A DNA stretch of 64,000 nucleotides from Natronobacterium haloterrestre (GTDB lineage Archaea; Halobacteriota; Halobacteria; Halobacteriales; Natrialbaceae): NCBI RefSeq assembly GCF_900112205.1, contig NZ_FOKW01000011.1:60949-124948 (forward strand), written 5' to 3'. Below are positions 44,844 to 53,377 of this stretch, piece after piece. How positions within the stretch are numbered: position 1 is the stretch's first letter; the number at the start of each line of letters is the position of its first letter. A program made the translations under genes and the position numbers. The notes under the pieces are model-generated. The model was not told the origin of the DNA, searched no databases, and was given only the letters and a program-made list of their open reading frames with translations.

Positions 44844-45737
44844 CTATCTGTGGACATCATCTGTCTCTGGATGCTCTCCATTTGGTCCTCCTTCACCGGG
44901 AAGTTCAGCATCAACGGGGATCACCAACCGCCGCTCGGTGTACTCGAGACCGTTCTTTCGCTCCTGTCGTCGTCGGACGGCTAACCGGTTCTTCGAGAGA
45001 TCTAACATCGCGTCGATCACTCTCGAGACCAACTTCTTCGCGTAGCTCTCGCTGATGCCGGTCTCCTGTCGGCGAATCCAGTGTTTGAGATCACTGGCTT
45101 TGACGTACTCGTCGATATCCTTGCATCCACTCTCCCACGGGTTGTCTCCAACGCTCGAGTCCGTTCGTGCCTGCCAGAGTTTTGCGGCTAACCGTGTCGG
45201 GAGGGCGTTCGCCGCCGACCGGCGCATCTCCTTATCCATGCGCGCGAGCTGCTGGATCGGCAGGAGGTCGCCGTAGGCAAGCGAGACGTTGCCGCCACGT
45301 TCGAGTGGATCCACACTTTCGGGTAGGCGGTAGTAGGCCTGTCCGTCGGCTTTCGTGATGCGCTCGAGGCGACCATCCACGACGTCGACGGCGTGTTCGT
45401 CGATCGTCTCGACGCGGAGATGCGCGCCTTTCTCGAGTTCGCGGCTCTGGAGTTCCGCGATGCGTGCTTTGTTCGCGTTGGCTTTCTTCAGGGCTGCCTT
45501 GGCCAAGCTCTCGAGGCGCGTAGCTTCGGACTCGAGTTTGTCGACGCGGTCCTCGAGTTCGCTAGTTCGCTCCTGGAGGTGATCCCGATCCGCTTCGAGT
45601 TGCTCGATGCGTTCGTCTTTACGCTCGAGGTCCGTCTCGAGTCGGTCGATCCGGTCGCGAAGCTGCTGGAACTCCGCGGCAAGCTCGGTCGTGGTTTCGG
45701 TCGGTGCATCTGCTGTTGGAGTCGTGTTCGACGACAT
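44844..45737 (-). CDS. Coiled-coil protein with a C-terminal helical DNA-binding-like domain
   Basis: 297 residues from MSSNTTPTADAP. Residues 15-110 form a long coiled coil with heptads of Leu/Ile and alternating charges (QLRDRIDRLETDLERKDERI...). After a beta segment (GAHLRVETIDEHAVDVVDG) comes a basic, helical domain (LPIQQLARMDKEMRRSAANA, then WESGCKDIDEYVKASDLKHW and YAKKLVSRVIDAML). Similar proteins occur on haloarchaeal plasmids and integrated elements. I recall no assigned function. It is the last gene of the minus-strand block that starts at 49088, 195 nt after the nuclease-like gene. Confidence 0.7.
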   Translation of the reverse strand: MSSNTTPTADAPTETTTELAAEFQQLRDRIDRLETDLERKDERIEQLEADRDHLQERTSELEDRVDKLESEATRLESLAKAALKKANANKARIAELQSRELEKGAHLRVETIDEHAVDVVDGRLERITKADGQAYYRLPESVDPLERGGNVSLAYGDLLPIQQLARMDKEMRRSAANALPTRLAAKLWQARTDSSVGDNPWESGCKDIDEYVKASDLKHWIRRQETGISESYAKKLVSRVIDAMLDLSKNRLAVRRRQERKNGLEYTERRLVIPVDAELPGEGGPNGEHPETDDVHR

Positions 45738-45931
45738 TGGAATGCGTAGCGATAGCTCTCGAGAGGGTTGTTCACGAGCGATACGGTCCGAAAGCAACGG
45801 TGGCCCGGCAACCGACAGCCTGAACACTCGCTGGGGTGACCGGTCCCTAGCTCACAGAGAACGGGAGTCGCTCCGAGTGAGAGACGGCCGAAATCGGTGC
45901 CGAGTTACCGGATTGGGGGATGTGGCCTCCG

Positions 45932-46537
45932 TTACTCACCTCCGCCGGTGTTCTCTTCACCTTCGTCGTCCTCGATCGGCCGATACTCGTGAGTCCGTCC
46001 GGAGGGCTCGTATCCCGGTACGTAGGTGAACTGGGAGTTCGGCTTGTCGTGAAACACGAAGGGAAGACGGCCCCGCTGTTCGCGGCCGGTCATCCGATAC
46101 CGATACTCGAAGAGATCGTCCGAAGGTCCCAGCGCGTTCGGGGCTGGCAGGTCACCACGATGCAAGTCCTCGAGAGTGAGCACACGGACTTCCCACTTGC
46201 GGGCGATTTCCTCGGCGCGCTCGGTCAGTTCGGTCGTGTGACACAGGACCGGCATCGCAACGCAGGTAAAGGCGAGCATACAGAGTCGGAAGAGTTCGTC
46301 TTCCGTGACGAGGCGGCTGTCCCAGTCTTTGCACTCGGCGAGCAGCCAGTCGGTGGGCCGATCCCGTTTCTCCTTGCGCTGAGCGGCGACGTCGATCTCG
46401 AGGCCATACACGGAGACCCGCGTTGCGGCGCTGTACCCCCACCGACGCATCGCCTGTTCGAGCTGGTATTCGAGCCAGCGTCCGTCACCGTTCCCTCGTC
46501 CCTCCGTTTCCTCGCGCGGCGGGCCGTCGCTACTCAT
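45932..46537 (-). CDS. Restriction endonuclease-like protein (Mrr/PD-(D/E)XK type)
   Basis: 201 residues from the ATG of MSSDGPPREE; a GTG 9 nt earlier is possible. The fold cues are LEYQLEQAMRRWGYSA (leading helix), then GLEIDVAAQRKEKRDRPTDW with an Asp near 48, and LLAECKDW with E-C-K near 67. This is the D...ExK arrangement of Mrr-like and archaeal nucleases. C-terminal text (EYRYRMTGREQRGRLPFVF) is unassigned. Its start overlaps the stop of the gene upstream, so it is translated with the unknown beta-rich proteins. No methylase is present nearby. Confidence 0.7.
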   Translation of the reverse strand: MSSDGPPREETEGRGNGDGRWLEYQLEQAMRRWGYSAATRVSVYGLEIDVAAQRKEKRDRPTDWLLAECKDWDSRLVTEDELFRLCMLAFTCVAMPVLCHTTELTERAEEIARKWEVRVLTLEDLHRGDLPAPNALGPSDDLFEYRYRMTGREQRGRLPFVFHDKPNSQFTYVPGYEPSGRTHEYRPIEDDEGEENTGGGE

Positions 46538-47555
46538 CGGCGACACCTCCCGTTGCTGGGTCGTCAGCGGCTCCGGCAGTGTCGGTCAGCAGCGCGCGAA
46601 CCTCCTCGAGTTCGGTGCGCGCACGGTCGAACGTGAGATGCACCTGCCGGCGCTCGAGGCTGCCGGTTTCCCGTTTCGACGTCGTGTGCAGGGCCTCGAG
46701 TCGCTCCTCGAGGCGAGCGAGGATCTCGGCGTACGTCTCCCACTCGGTATCGCCCTCCGCAGCGGTGGGGGACCACTCGTCGGTTCGTGGCGGATCCAAC
46801 AGCGTCCGTCGCGCTCGCAAGAGCGCCTCCTGGAGCGTGTGCAAGCGACGTCTGACCGTCGTTCGGGCGTCCGCGGACAGCGCCGCGTCGTCGTCGACCG
46901 TGTCTGTGATCGCCTGGACCGTGTGGATCGTCGGCTCGAGGTCCGTGTAGTCTCCGTCGGGTGGCGTCCCCGTCGGCTCGATGGCGTCGGCGGTTTCCTC
47001 GCCCGTGCGGGTGTCGAGGATCTCGTACTTGCGGTGTGGACCGGCCCGCGGACGAACCATGATCGGCTCGTCGGCGACGGTCTCCGGAACCCTCGTGATG
47101 TGGGCGAGTAGGCGCGGATCGGTCTCCTCGAGTCCCGGTTCCGGAATCCGGAGCTCACGTCTTCCCTGGCCGTCCTCGACCAAAAGGAAGCCAGTGTAGC
47201 CGACCAGATACGACGGAATGTCGAATCCGTCGTCGGTGAGTTCAACTTCCTCGACAGGGAACTCGAGCGTAGTGAGATCGGTGAGCCGGCCGAGACTGCA
47301 GGTCCCCGCGGTCGTGACCTCCGAGACGGTGAGTTCGCTGTGGTCGGCCGCCGGCACGAGTGCGAGCGTTCGCTCGTCGGTTTCGATTTGTCTGTAGGCC
47401 GTCCTGGGTTCGTAGTCGGTGATGATGCCTGTCGTCGTGGTTTCGTTTGTCCCGGTCGGCGTGGACTCCCAGGTGAGTTCGATGCGTGCTCCGGGTGGCA
47501 GCGTTCGAAGCTGACTCAGCAGGGCCTGTGGGGTCGGCTCCGTCACGTCCGTCAT
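46530..47555 (-). CDS. Unknown protein, beta-rich N-half and helical C-half (paralogue of next gene)
   Basis: 341 residues from MTDVTEPTPQ. The N-terminal 190 residues are beta-rich, with PPGARIELTWESTPTGTNET, then SYLVGYTGFLLVEDGQGRRE and RLLAHITRVPETV. The last 140 residues are helical (LHTLQEALLRARRTLLDPPR, then ILARLEERLEALHTT). The neighbour at 47552-48628 has the same order of segments (DLVGYTGILTIEDRYGRR, RLLARIAGRSLAP), so the two are paralogues. No motif points to a function. The start overlaps the upstream stop by 4 nt. Confidence 0.7.
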   Translation of the reverse strand: MTDVTEPTPQALLSQLRTLPPGARIELTWESTPTGTNETTTTGIITDYEPRTAYRQIETDERTLALVPAADHSELTVSEVTTAGTCSLGRLTDLTTLEFPVEEVELTDDGFDIPSYLVGYTGFLLVEDGQGRRELRIPEPGLEETDPRLLAHITRVPETVADEPIMVRPRAGPHRKYEILDTRTGEETADAIEPTGTPPDGDYTDLEPTIHTVQAITDTVDDDAALSADARTTVRRRLHTLQEALLRARRTLLDPPRTDEWSPTAAEGDTEWETYAEILARLEERLEALHTTSKRETGSLERRQVHLTFDRARTELEEVRALLTDTAGAADDPATGGVADE

Positions 47556-48628
47556 CGATCGACACCTCCGGCAGTCGACGGGGCCTTCGAACGGTCGGAC
47601 GGGACACACAGCAGCCTCCGGATCGCGTTGGTTTGACTGCGACACCACAGCAATCGTTCCCCGAGACGGGCGTCCGCGTCCGCCGAGAGTTCCGGAACTC
47701 GAGCACGCCGTTCGTAGAGGTGACGAACGACGTCGTCGATCCGATCGAGGAGGGGCTCGTACCCTGTTCCCGAGGGCATCTCGAGTTCCGGATCGACCGG
47801 AACCGTCGTCTCGAACAGCCGCTGCTGGAGCGTGACGGTCGTCGACCGGAGCGCGTTCACGTGATGGCGAAGCTGGGATCGAGTCCGACACTCAAGGGCT
47901 TGATCGGTGCTGCTCCGCCGGGAGAGTTCCAGCACGAGTCGCCCGAGTTCCGCGAGAACGGGCTCGAGGTCGTCGGCGTCGAGCGCCCGCGGCGGTGTGT
48001 GTCGGCAGGGGGTCTCGAAGTCGAGAGCCGGATCGGGGTCGCGGTCGAGATCGGTCGTCCTCTCGGTCGAAGCGGTGGTCCGATCGTCCACGAGTTCGTA
48101 CGTGCGATGCAGGTCGCCGGCTGTGACCGTCACTTCGAGGGCGTCGTAGGACGGCGCAAGCGACCGGCCGGCGATGCGGGCCAGCAGTCGATCGTCGTGG
48201 TCTTCGAGGCCTGGGGCAGGAATCCGTCGGTACCGTCGACCGTATCGATCCTCGATCGTCAGGATGCCGGTATAACCGACGAGGTCGTCCGGGACGACGA
48301 CGCCGGCGTCGGTGATTCGGAGCCGGCCGGTCGGACGCGACCTGAACTCGACGGCACGAAGCACGCCGAGTCGAGTCACTGCCGTTTCGGAGACCGACGC
48401 GACTTCGATCTCCGAATTCGTGAGCGTGATCTGCAGGAGATCCGGTCGCCGATCCGGCTCGAGCTGGCAAACACCGGCCGTTCGATCGACGTCGGTGACG
48501 GTCCCGCGAGTGGTCGTGGTGAGGTCGGCGTCGTTCTGCCAGCGAAGCCACACGCGCGTCGAGGGCGTGGCTGCGGTGATCGCGTTGATCAGCTCGACGG
48601 ACTCCGCGGTCGACGACTTACTCGTCAT
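47552..48628 (-). CDS. Unknown protein, paralogue of the 46530-47555 product
   Basis: 358 residues from MTSKSSTAES. The N-half begins TPSTRVWLRWQNDADLTTTT, then DLVGYTGILTIEDRYGRR, matching its paralogue. The C-half is helical (LRHHVNALRSTTVTLQQRLF, LLDRIDDVVRHLYERRARVP). The start ATG overlaps the stop of the helical protein upstream, and its own stop overlaps the paralogue's start (ATGA). The pair therefore looks like a heterodimer encoded from one message; that is inference. Confidence 0.7.
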   Translation of the reverse strand: MTSKSSTAESVELINAITAATPSTRVWLRWQNDADLTTTTRGTVTDVDRTAGVCQLEPDRRPDLLQITLTNSEIEVASVSETAVTRLGVLRAVEFRSRPTGRLRITDAGVVVPDDLVGYTGILTIEDRYGRRYRRIPAPGLEDHDDRLLARIAGRSLAPSYDALEVTVTAGDLHRTYELVDDRTTASTERTTDLDRDPDPALDFETPCRHTPPRALDADDLEPVLAELGRLVLELSRRSSTDQALECRTRSQLRHHVNALRSTTVTLQQRLFETTVPVDPELEMPSGTGYEPLLDRIDDVVRHLYERRARVPELSADADARLGERLLWCRSQTNAIRRLLCVPSDRSKAPSTAGGVDR

Positions 48629-49088
48629 CGTCCGCACCTCGCTCGTCGATCGATTTGCGGTCGAACGCGATCGGATCCGGCCCGAGATGGGTTACCTGTC
48701 CGTTGCCGCGGCGAGTGAGCATCGTCACTCCACCGTCGCTGACGGTCCCGTCGTCCGTCTGGCGACGGAAGGTCAGCAGGAGGGGATCGACCTGTGCGCG
48801 AACCTCCCGGAGGCGACGCTTCGCCTCCCGCTTGGTGTCGTCGTCGAGCGCCTCGCTGGCGGCGATCTCCTGGAGAAGGTCGTGTGCCAGAGTGTCGATC
48901 CCTTCGAGGATCTCGACGTACGCGTCGTACGGTGACTCGCACGCGGGGTCGGTGGTGGACTCGGGGATTCGGTGGTCGTCGGCGGCTGCGAGAAGCGTCT
49001 CGAGGACGGTTTCGACGTCCTCGTCGGTGCACTGCTCGAGGGCGGCCAGCGTCTCTGCAGTCAGGGGAATGGACTTCGGTTCTTCCAT
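48618..49088 (-). CDS. Small helical protein, first gene of the minus-strand block
   Basis: 156 residues. LTAETLAALEQCTDEDVETV and YVEILEGIDTLAHDLLQEIA, then KREAKRRLREVRAQVDPLLL are amphipathic helices resembling the C-terminal helical half of the two following proteins. It ends with a short beta/Gly part (SDGGVTMLTRRGNGQ). No family recognised. The promoter ahead carries two direct copies of TATAGTCCTATAGTT (49095-49138), the second only 6 nt from the start codon, so expression is probably repressed by a protein binding there. Confidence 0.65.
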   Translation of the reverse strand: MEEPKSIPLTAETLAALEQCTDEDVETVLETLLAAADDHRIPESTTDPACESPYDAYVEILEGIDTLAHDLLQEIAASEALDDDTKREAKRRLREVRAQVDPLLLTFRRQTDDGTVSDGGVTMLTRRGNGQVTHLGPDPIAFDRKSIDERGADDDE

Positions 49089-49094
49089 TGTTCT

Positions 49095-49168
49095 ATAGTC
49101 CTATAGTTCAGCCGTAGTGTCGTATAGTCCTATAGTTGTTCGGGACTGGCGTTCAATAGGATTATACC
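49095..49168. promoter_or_regulatory. Divergent promoter with three copies of ATAGGAYTATA
   Basis: TATAGTCCTATAGTT occurs at 49095-49109 and 49124-49138 (starts 29 nt apart). Read on the minus strand each contains ATAGGACTATA. A third copy, ATAGGATTATA, lies on the plus strand at about 49156-49166 and covers the TATA position (27 nt upstream) of the small gene at 49191. The copies thus overlap both core promoters. Confidence 0.6.
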
Positions 49169-49190
49169 GGTCGGCCGGTCTTGCTCGAGT

Positions 49191-49316
49191 ATGGCCGACG
49201 ATATCACGACCATCCAGGTCACCGAAGAGACGTGGCGACAACTGAACGTGCGCAAGAACCCCGGCGAGACGTTCGACGACGTGATCCAGCGCCTGCTCGA
49301 GGAGGCCGACGGATGA
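49191..49316 (+). CDS. Very small RHH-type protein (41 residues)
   Basis: MADDITTIQVTEETWRQLNV followed by RKNPGETFDDVIQRLLEEAD. A short beta strand, then two helices with D-D-V-I-Q-R-L-L is the ribbon-helix-helix pattern of DUF7557/VapB-like antitoxins. A TATA-like ATTATA lies 27 nt upstream, fitting a leaderless transcript. It is transcribed away from the minus-strand block, and repeats in the shared promoter make it a candidate autoregulator. Confidence 0.6.
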   Translation: MADDITTIQVTEETWRQLNVRKNPGETFDDVIQRLLEEADG

Positions 49317-49332
49317 GTTAGTTTGTGGTGAG

Positions 49333-49806
49333 TCAGTCATCGGTAGCGGGAACCTCCGGGTTGGTGAACTGAGAGCGGCTGTACGGTGTTTCCGAGAGTG
49401 GTTTGATCTCCGGGAGTCCGGATCTCTGGAGTACATTGGTGAGTTCGTCTGTAGTGATCGACTTCCAGGTCCGGTGCTGGTCGGTGTACTGTCGGAGATC
49501 ACCGTCGACGGAGGCAACGACGTCGGGTGAGGTGGTACCGAACGCGAGGACGACGGGGTCGTCAGTGGTCCAGGTGTTCTGGATATGGGTTGTGAGCGTC
49601 TCGAGTGTCGGCGGTGTCGTTGGTGTGTCGAGCGTCGCGTTCGTCTCGATAGTTGGAGCGTCGGTCAGTTCAGAGCCGATGACGCGCCACTCACGGCCGG
49701 TCCAGACCGATTCGATGCGGTGCCAGCTGTCGTCCTCGCGTTCGAAGGTGTATCGTCGGGGCGGGCCGTGGGTCGGTCGCCACTGGAGGGTAAGGCGGTC
49801 GGTCAT
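49333..49806 (-). CDS. Unknown small beta-rich protein
   Basis: 157 residues. TLQWRPTHGPPRRYTFERED and SWHRIESVWTGREWRVIGSE are strands typical of small haloarchaeal proteins encoded next to a PadR-like wHTH. Thr-rich middle (DTPTTPPTLETLTTHIQNTW) and VVLAFGTTSPDVVASVDGD follow. No family recognised. The start overlaps the stop of the upstream wHTH gene by 4 nt. Confidence 0.6.
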   Translation of the reverse strand: MTDRLTLQWRPTHGPPRRYTFEREDDSWHRIESVWTGREWRVIGSELTDAPTIETNATLDTPTTPPTLETLTTHIQNTWTTDDPVVLAFGTTSPDVVASVDGDLRQYTDQHRTWKSITTDELTNVLQRSGLPEIKPLSETPYSRSQFTNPEVPATDD

Positions 49807-50255
49807 CGGCGGGTCACCTCCTCGAGTCTGGTATAGAGTTGTTCGAGATCGCCTGGGGTGATTGGGCGCTCGAGGTGGAGGACGACCTGGTCGGTGTAAC
49901 AGGCGGTGACGAGATATTGTGTGTACACCTCGAGGAGTTGGCGTCCCTGCTGGGTTAGGTAGTACGTCTGATTCCCGGATTTGATTATGTTGTCTGCGTG
50001 GAGATCGTTGAGGGACTGCTGGATATGGTTATTGAGAAGTTCGTCGTATTGATTCTCGAGGCTTGTCTTGATAGTCGGTTGGTCTGGGCAGTGGGTCGTC
50101 TTCTCGAGTGATGCGACCGTTGCGAGGAGATCGCGTTGTAGTCCAGAGAGGGCTGTCCAGGCTGTATTGGTTGATGTTGGGGCCTGGTTGGTGATTATGG
50201 GCGATGCATCTGTCTGGTCGGGGCATTCAAGGCCCCGTGAATCGTTTTCGAACAT
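49803..50255 (-). CDS. PadR-like winged-helix protein
   Basis: 150 residues from MFENDSRGLECP. LSGLQRDLLATVASLEK, then LENQYDELLNNHIQQSLNDL and SGNQTYYLTQQGRQLLEVYT is a PadR/ArsR-like winged helix with a Y-Y-L-T-x-x-G wing. A C-terminal beta-hairpin (DQVVLHLERPITPGDLEQLY) may be the dimer interface. It is co-translated with the 49333-49806 gene and divergent from the repressor-like gene at 50486. Confidence 0.7.
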   Translation of the reverse strand: MFENDSRGLECPDQTDASPIITNQAPTSTNTAWTALSGLQRDLLATVASLEKTTHCPDQPTIKTSLENQYDELLNNHIQQSLNDLHADNIIKSGNQTYYLTQQGRQLLEVYTQYLVTACYTDQVVLHLERPITPGDLEQLYTRLEEVTRR

Positions 50256-50363
50256 GCTTCCGTAGCGTAGGTACGGGAGCCACGATGGATCCGGTGTCAC
50301 AGCACCGGGTCCCGTTACGTTCCTCCTAGCCCCATATGATCGGGGACATGAGTCTCCCGTTAA

Positions 50364-50407
50364 CTGATTATTCAGTAGGATCCCTAATAAATCTTCTCAC
50401 TTATTAG
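50364..50407. promoter_or_regulatory. Inverted repeats in the divergent promoter
   Basis: CTAATAA (50384-50390) and TTATTAG (50401-50407) form a perfect 7-bp inverted repeat with a 10-nt spacer; CTGATTATTCAG (50364-50375) is nearly palindromic. They lie between two divergent winged-helix genes and look like operators. Confidence 0.5.
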
Positions 50408-50485
50408 TGATCATACGATCAGCTATTGTTGATTAGCATTTCGTGTATCGATACCTGTATGAATTGGCCCAGATGTATTGGGACT

Positions 50486-50761
50486 ATGCGTCAACCCGAT
50501 AGTTGGATGCAGTTGCCAACAGATGAAAGAATACTCGAGGCACTGCATTCATCGGGTATGGTCCTCTCTCCGGCTGTGATTAGCAAGAATATCGATCGGA
50601 GCAGAGAAGAGGTGACTAGACGTCTTTCTGTTCTTGTCGAGTACGGGCTTGTCACACGAGTCGAACGCGGGTATTACGAAATTTCTAAATTTGGTGAACA
50701 GTATCTCGAAGGGAACCTCAATGCTAGTGAGTTGGATCCCGACGACGATTTAGAGCAGTAA
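50486..50761 (+). CDS. PhiH1-repressor-like winged-helix protein
   Basis: 91 residues. MRQPDSWMQLPTDERILEAL, then VISKNIDRSREEVTRRLSVL and LVEYGLVTRVERGYYEI follow the common haloarchaeal phage-repressor/regulator pattern (W-M, D-E-R-I-L-E, wing with GYY-I). The start ATG is chosen to fit this pattern; an in-frame ATG 60 nt upstream is less likely. The short acidic tail (LDPDDDLEQ) ends the gene. It marks the right border of the 44.8-50.8 kb block. Confidence 0.78.
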   Translation: MRQPDSWMQLPTDERILEALHSSGMVLSPAVISKNIDRSREEVTRRLSVLVEYGLVTRVERGYYEISKFGEQYLEGNLNASELDPDDDLEQ

Positions 50762-50849
50762 ATCCAGGTTTTGTCTAATAGATAGTGCCTCTGAGAAGGT
50801 GTAGCTCAGAGCGAAAACGTGATGAACCCGTGGCCGCACCTGATGGGCA

Positions 50850-53284
50850 ATGACTGACGACGCCGACCCGCAGGCCGTCGCGGAGGCGACCACTTCGTTC
50901 CTCGCGGACCGCGACGACGGGGAGCAGGCGCTCGAGGCCGTCCTCGAGGTCGAAGCGGCGTCGGAGACGTGGACGTTCGACGACGTGGCACTTGATTCCG
51001 GGACGTTCGGGGAGCTGGTATCTCGCGGGGTCGTGGAGAAGGTCGACAGCGAGTATCGGGTGGCGGACGTCGAGACAGTGAGGGTCGTCCTCGACGGGGA
51101 AGAGGTTACGTCGACGGGAGCAACGGACCGCGGATTTGCCCTCGAATACGACGTCGATCTCCGGGCGCTCTCGGCGCTGGTCGGCGCATTGGTCGTCGTC
51201 GCCGGGGCTCGCATGCTCTCCTACGGCAGCGTCTTTCAGCGCGGGTACGTCGTGTCGCCGGGGAACGATCCCTACTACTTTCGCTACTGGCTGGAAGATC
51301 GACTCGCCGAGTCGTCAGGCCTGACGGATTAAGGCGTGTTCGTGGATGCACCGCACGGTATCTCGGGGCGGCGTCCGGCCACGCACGCGACCAACTGGTT
51401 TTTCACCGAGTTGCTCGGCGGTGGGCAGGGAGCGGCCGATACGGTCGCTGCGTGGCTGCCCGTCGTCGCGTCGGTCGCGCTCGGACTGCTGATCTACAAG
51501 CTCGCCGTGTTGCTCACGCGAGACGTGCGCGTCGGTGTAGCATCGGTACTCGTCTTCGCCGTGACGCCCGTCAATGCGGTGTACACGAGCCTCGGTTTCC
51601 TCGATCACAATCTCCACCAGTACTTCTGGCTCGGAGTGACGTTGTGTCGCTGGGCTGGCTTACAGTCGATCTTCAGCGACGGGTCGCAGGCAGCGACGGT
51701 GGACAGATACGGGATGGTGTTCGAGCGCACCTTCGAGCACCCGCGACGTGGATCGTCGCCGTCGGCTTCGGCGTTTCGGTCGCCGCCGGTACGCACGCCT
51801 GGGGCGGTTCGCCGTTACTTCTGATTCCTCTTGCTGGCTATATCGCGTTGCGGGCTGCGATGGACGCTCGAGGAAACGTCTCTCCGGTCCTCGCGGCGCT
51901 CCCCGTCTTGGGCGGCCTGCTTATCGGAAGTACGATCTCGATCGCGTTGAACGTCCGCTGGGGCTGGCACGCGCAGTTCGTCTCGATGACGCCCGCGATG
52001 GTGTTGGCCGGCGGGCTCGTCGTGACGGCCGCCGGCGAGCTGTGGCGCCGGCTCAAGATCCACCTCGGCGGGTTGCTGGCCGTCGAGGCGCTCGTCGCGG
52101 TCGCCGGGTTGTACACCTTCCGTCGGTTGCGTCCCGAAGACTGGCTGGAAGCCAGGGCGCGGATCGACGATCTGATCGCTCGAGACTTCGCGACCGAAAC
52201 CGGGTCGCTGTTCTCGACGGAGTACGCCGTCTTCTTCGGCCCGCTGTACCAGCTCGGCGTCGGCTTCTACCTCGGCCTGGCCGTGCTCGGGTTCGTCGCC
52301 TGGGTCGTGTATCGGCGGTACGAACCAGGTTGGCTGCTCGTCGGGACCTACGTCGGGTATCTCCTCGTGCTGGCCGGCATTCAGGTGCGGTTCGCCGGAC
52401 AACTCGCGATTCCGCTCGCGATTTTGAGCGGCTTCGGCGTCGTCTACGTGCTCTCGACAGTGGACCTGGCGCGACGACCGCTGCCACTTCGCGGCGCGTC
52501 GTCGACGGGTGACCGTACGGGCGCGTCACCGGTCGTCTCCGACGGCGGTCAACTCGAGCCCTCGATCTCTCTGCCGGATCGACGGGCGACGGTCTATGTC
52601 GTCGGGATCGGACTGCTGGTGTTCGGACTCAGTCTGGTCTATGTGCCCGGCCTGATCGCCGATACTACTTACAGCGACGGGCAGGTAGCGGCGCTCGAGG
52701 CGATCGACGAGCACGCCGCAGCGAACGAGCGGACGTATCCGGAGAATTACGTGCTGAGCGAATGGGGCGACAGCCGGATGTACAATCACTTCGTGAACGG
52801 AGAGTCTCGAGGGTACGGCTACGCACAGAGTAATTACGAGGAGTTTATCACGAGTTCCGACCCCGACAACTGGTACGACCAGTTTGAGGGCCGTGTAGGG
52901 TACGTCGTCGTGACCGAGCGGGAAAGCGACTTGCCAGCTGGGGGTACGTATTCGCAGTTGCTCGAAGACTACGGTGCCGGTGGAAACGAAACAGACGGTG
53001 TCGCACACTATCAGGCGCTTTTCGTCGACGATGACGTCGCCGCGTTCGCCGTCGTCCCCGGCGCGACCATCACCGGAACCGGTGAGCCGGGTGCGACAGT
53101 GTCCATCGAGAGCGAGCGGACAGTTTCGGGTGAGCGAATTTCGTATGAACAAGCGGTGAACGTCGACGAAGACGGCTCGTTCGCGGTGACCGTCCCGTTC
53201 GCCGGCACGTACACCGTCAATGGGGACTCGGTCAACGTTTCAACGACGGCTGTTACAGAGGGTGAGACGATCTCACTCGAGTAG
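50850..53284 (+). pseudogene. AglB/STT3-like oligosaccharyltransferase, broken gene
   Basis: Reads MTDDADPQAVAEATTSFLAD and reaches a TM helix plus GNDPYYFRYWLEDRL (the STT3 first-loop DxD-like region). It then hits a TAA at 51330-51332 in the same frame that continues with VDAPHGISGRRPATHATNWF. A frameshift near 51645 moves the frame; the rest (LGWLTVDLQRR, many TM helices, then the C-terminal soluble domain with SEWGDSRMYNHFVNGES in place of WWDYG) runs to 53284. So at least one nonsense codon and one frameshift. A true AglB would transfer glycans to surface proteins. Its WWDxG motif also is not canonical, so it is an AglB paralogue. Confidence 0.75.
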
Positions 53285-53377
53285 AGGATTTTTTGTGGGC
53301 CGGACACGCGGTGAGATCGTCGCCGGGCTCACCGTCGGAAGACGGCAGTCGCGATTTCGATGTTACGTCGTCCGTAG

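Noticed and set aside
49095..49138. Repeated TATAGTCCTATAGTT considered as a short CRISPR
   Set aside because: Only two direct copies 29 nt apart, lying on promoters, with no cas gene in the window. An operator fits better.
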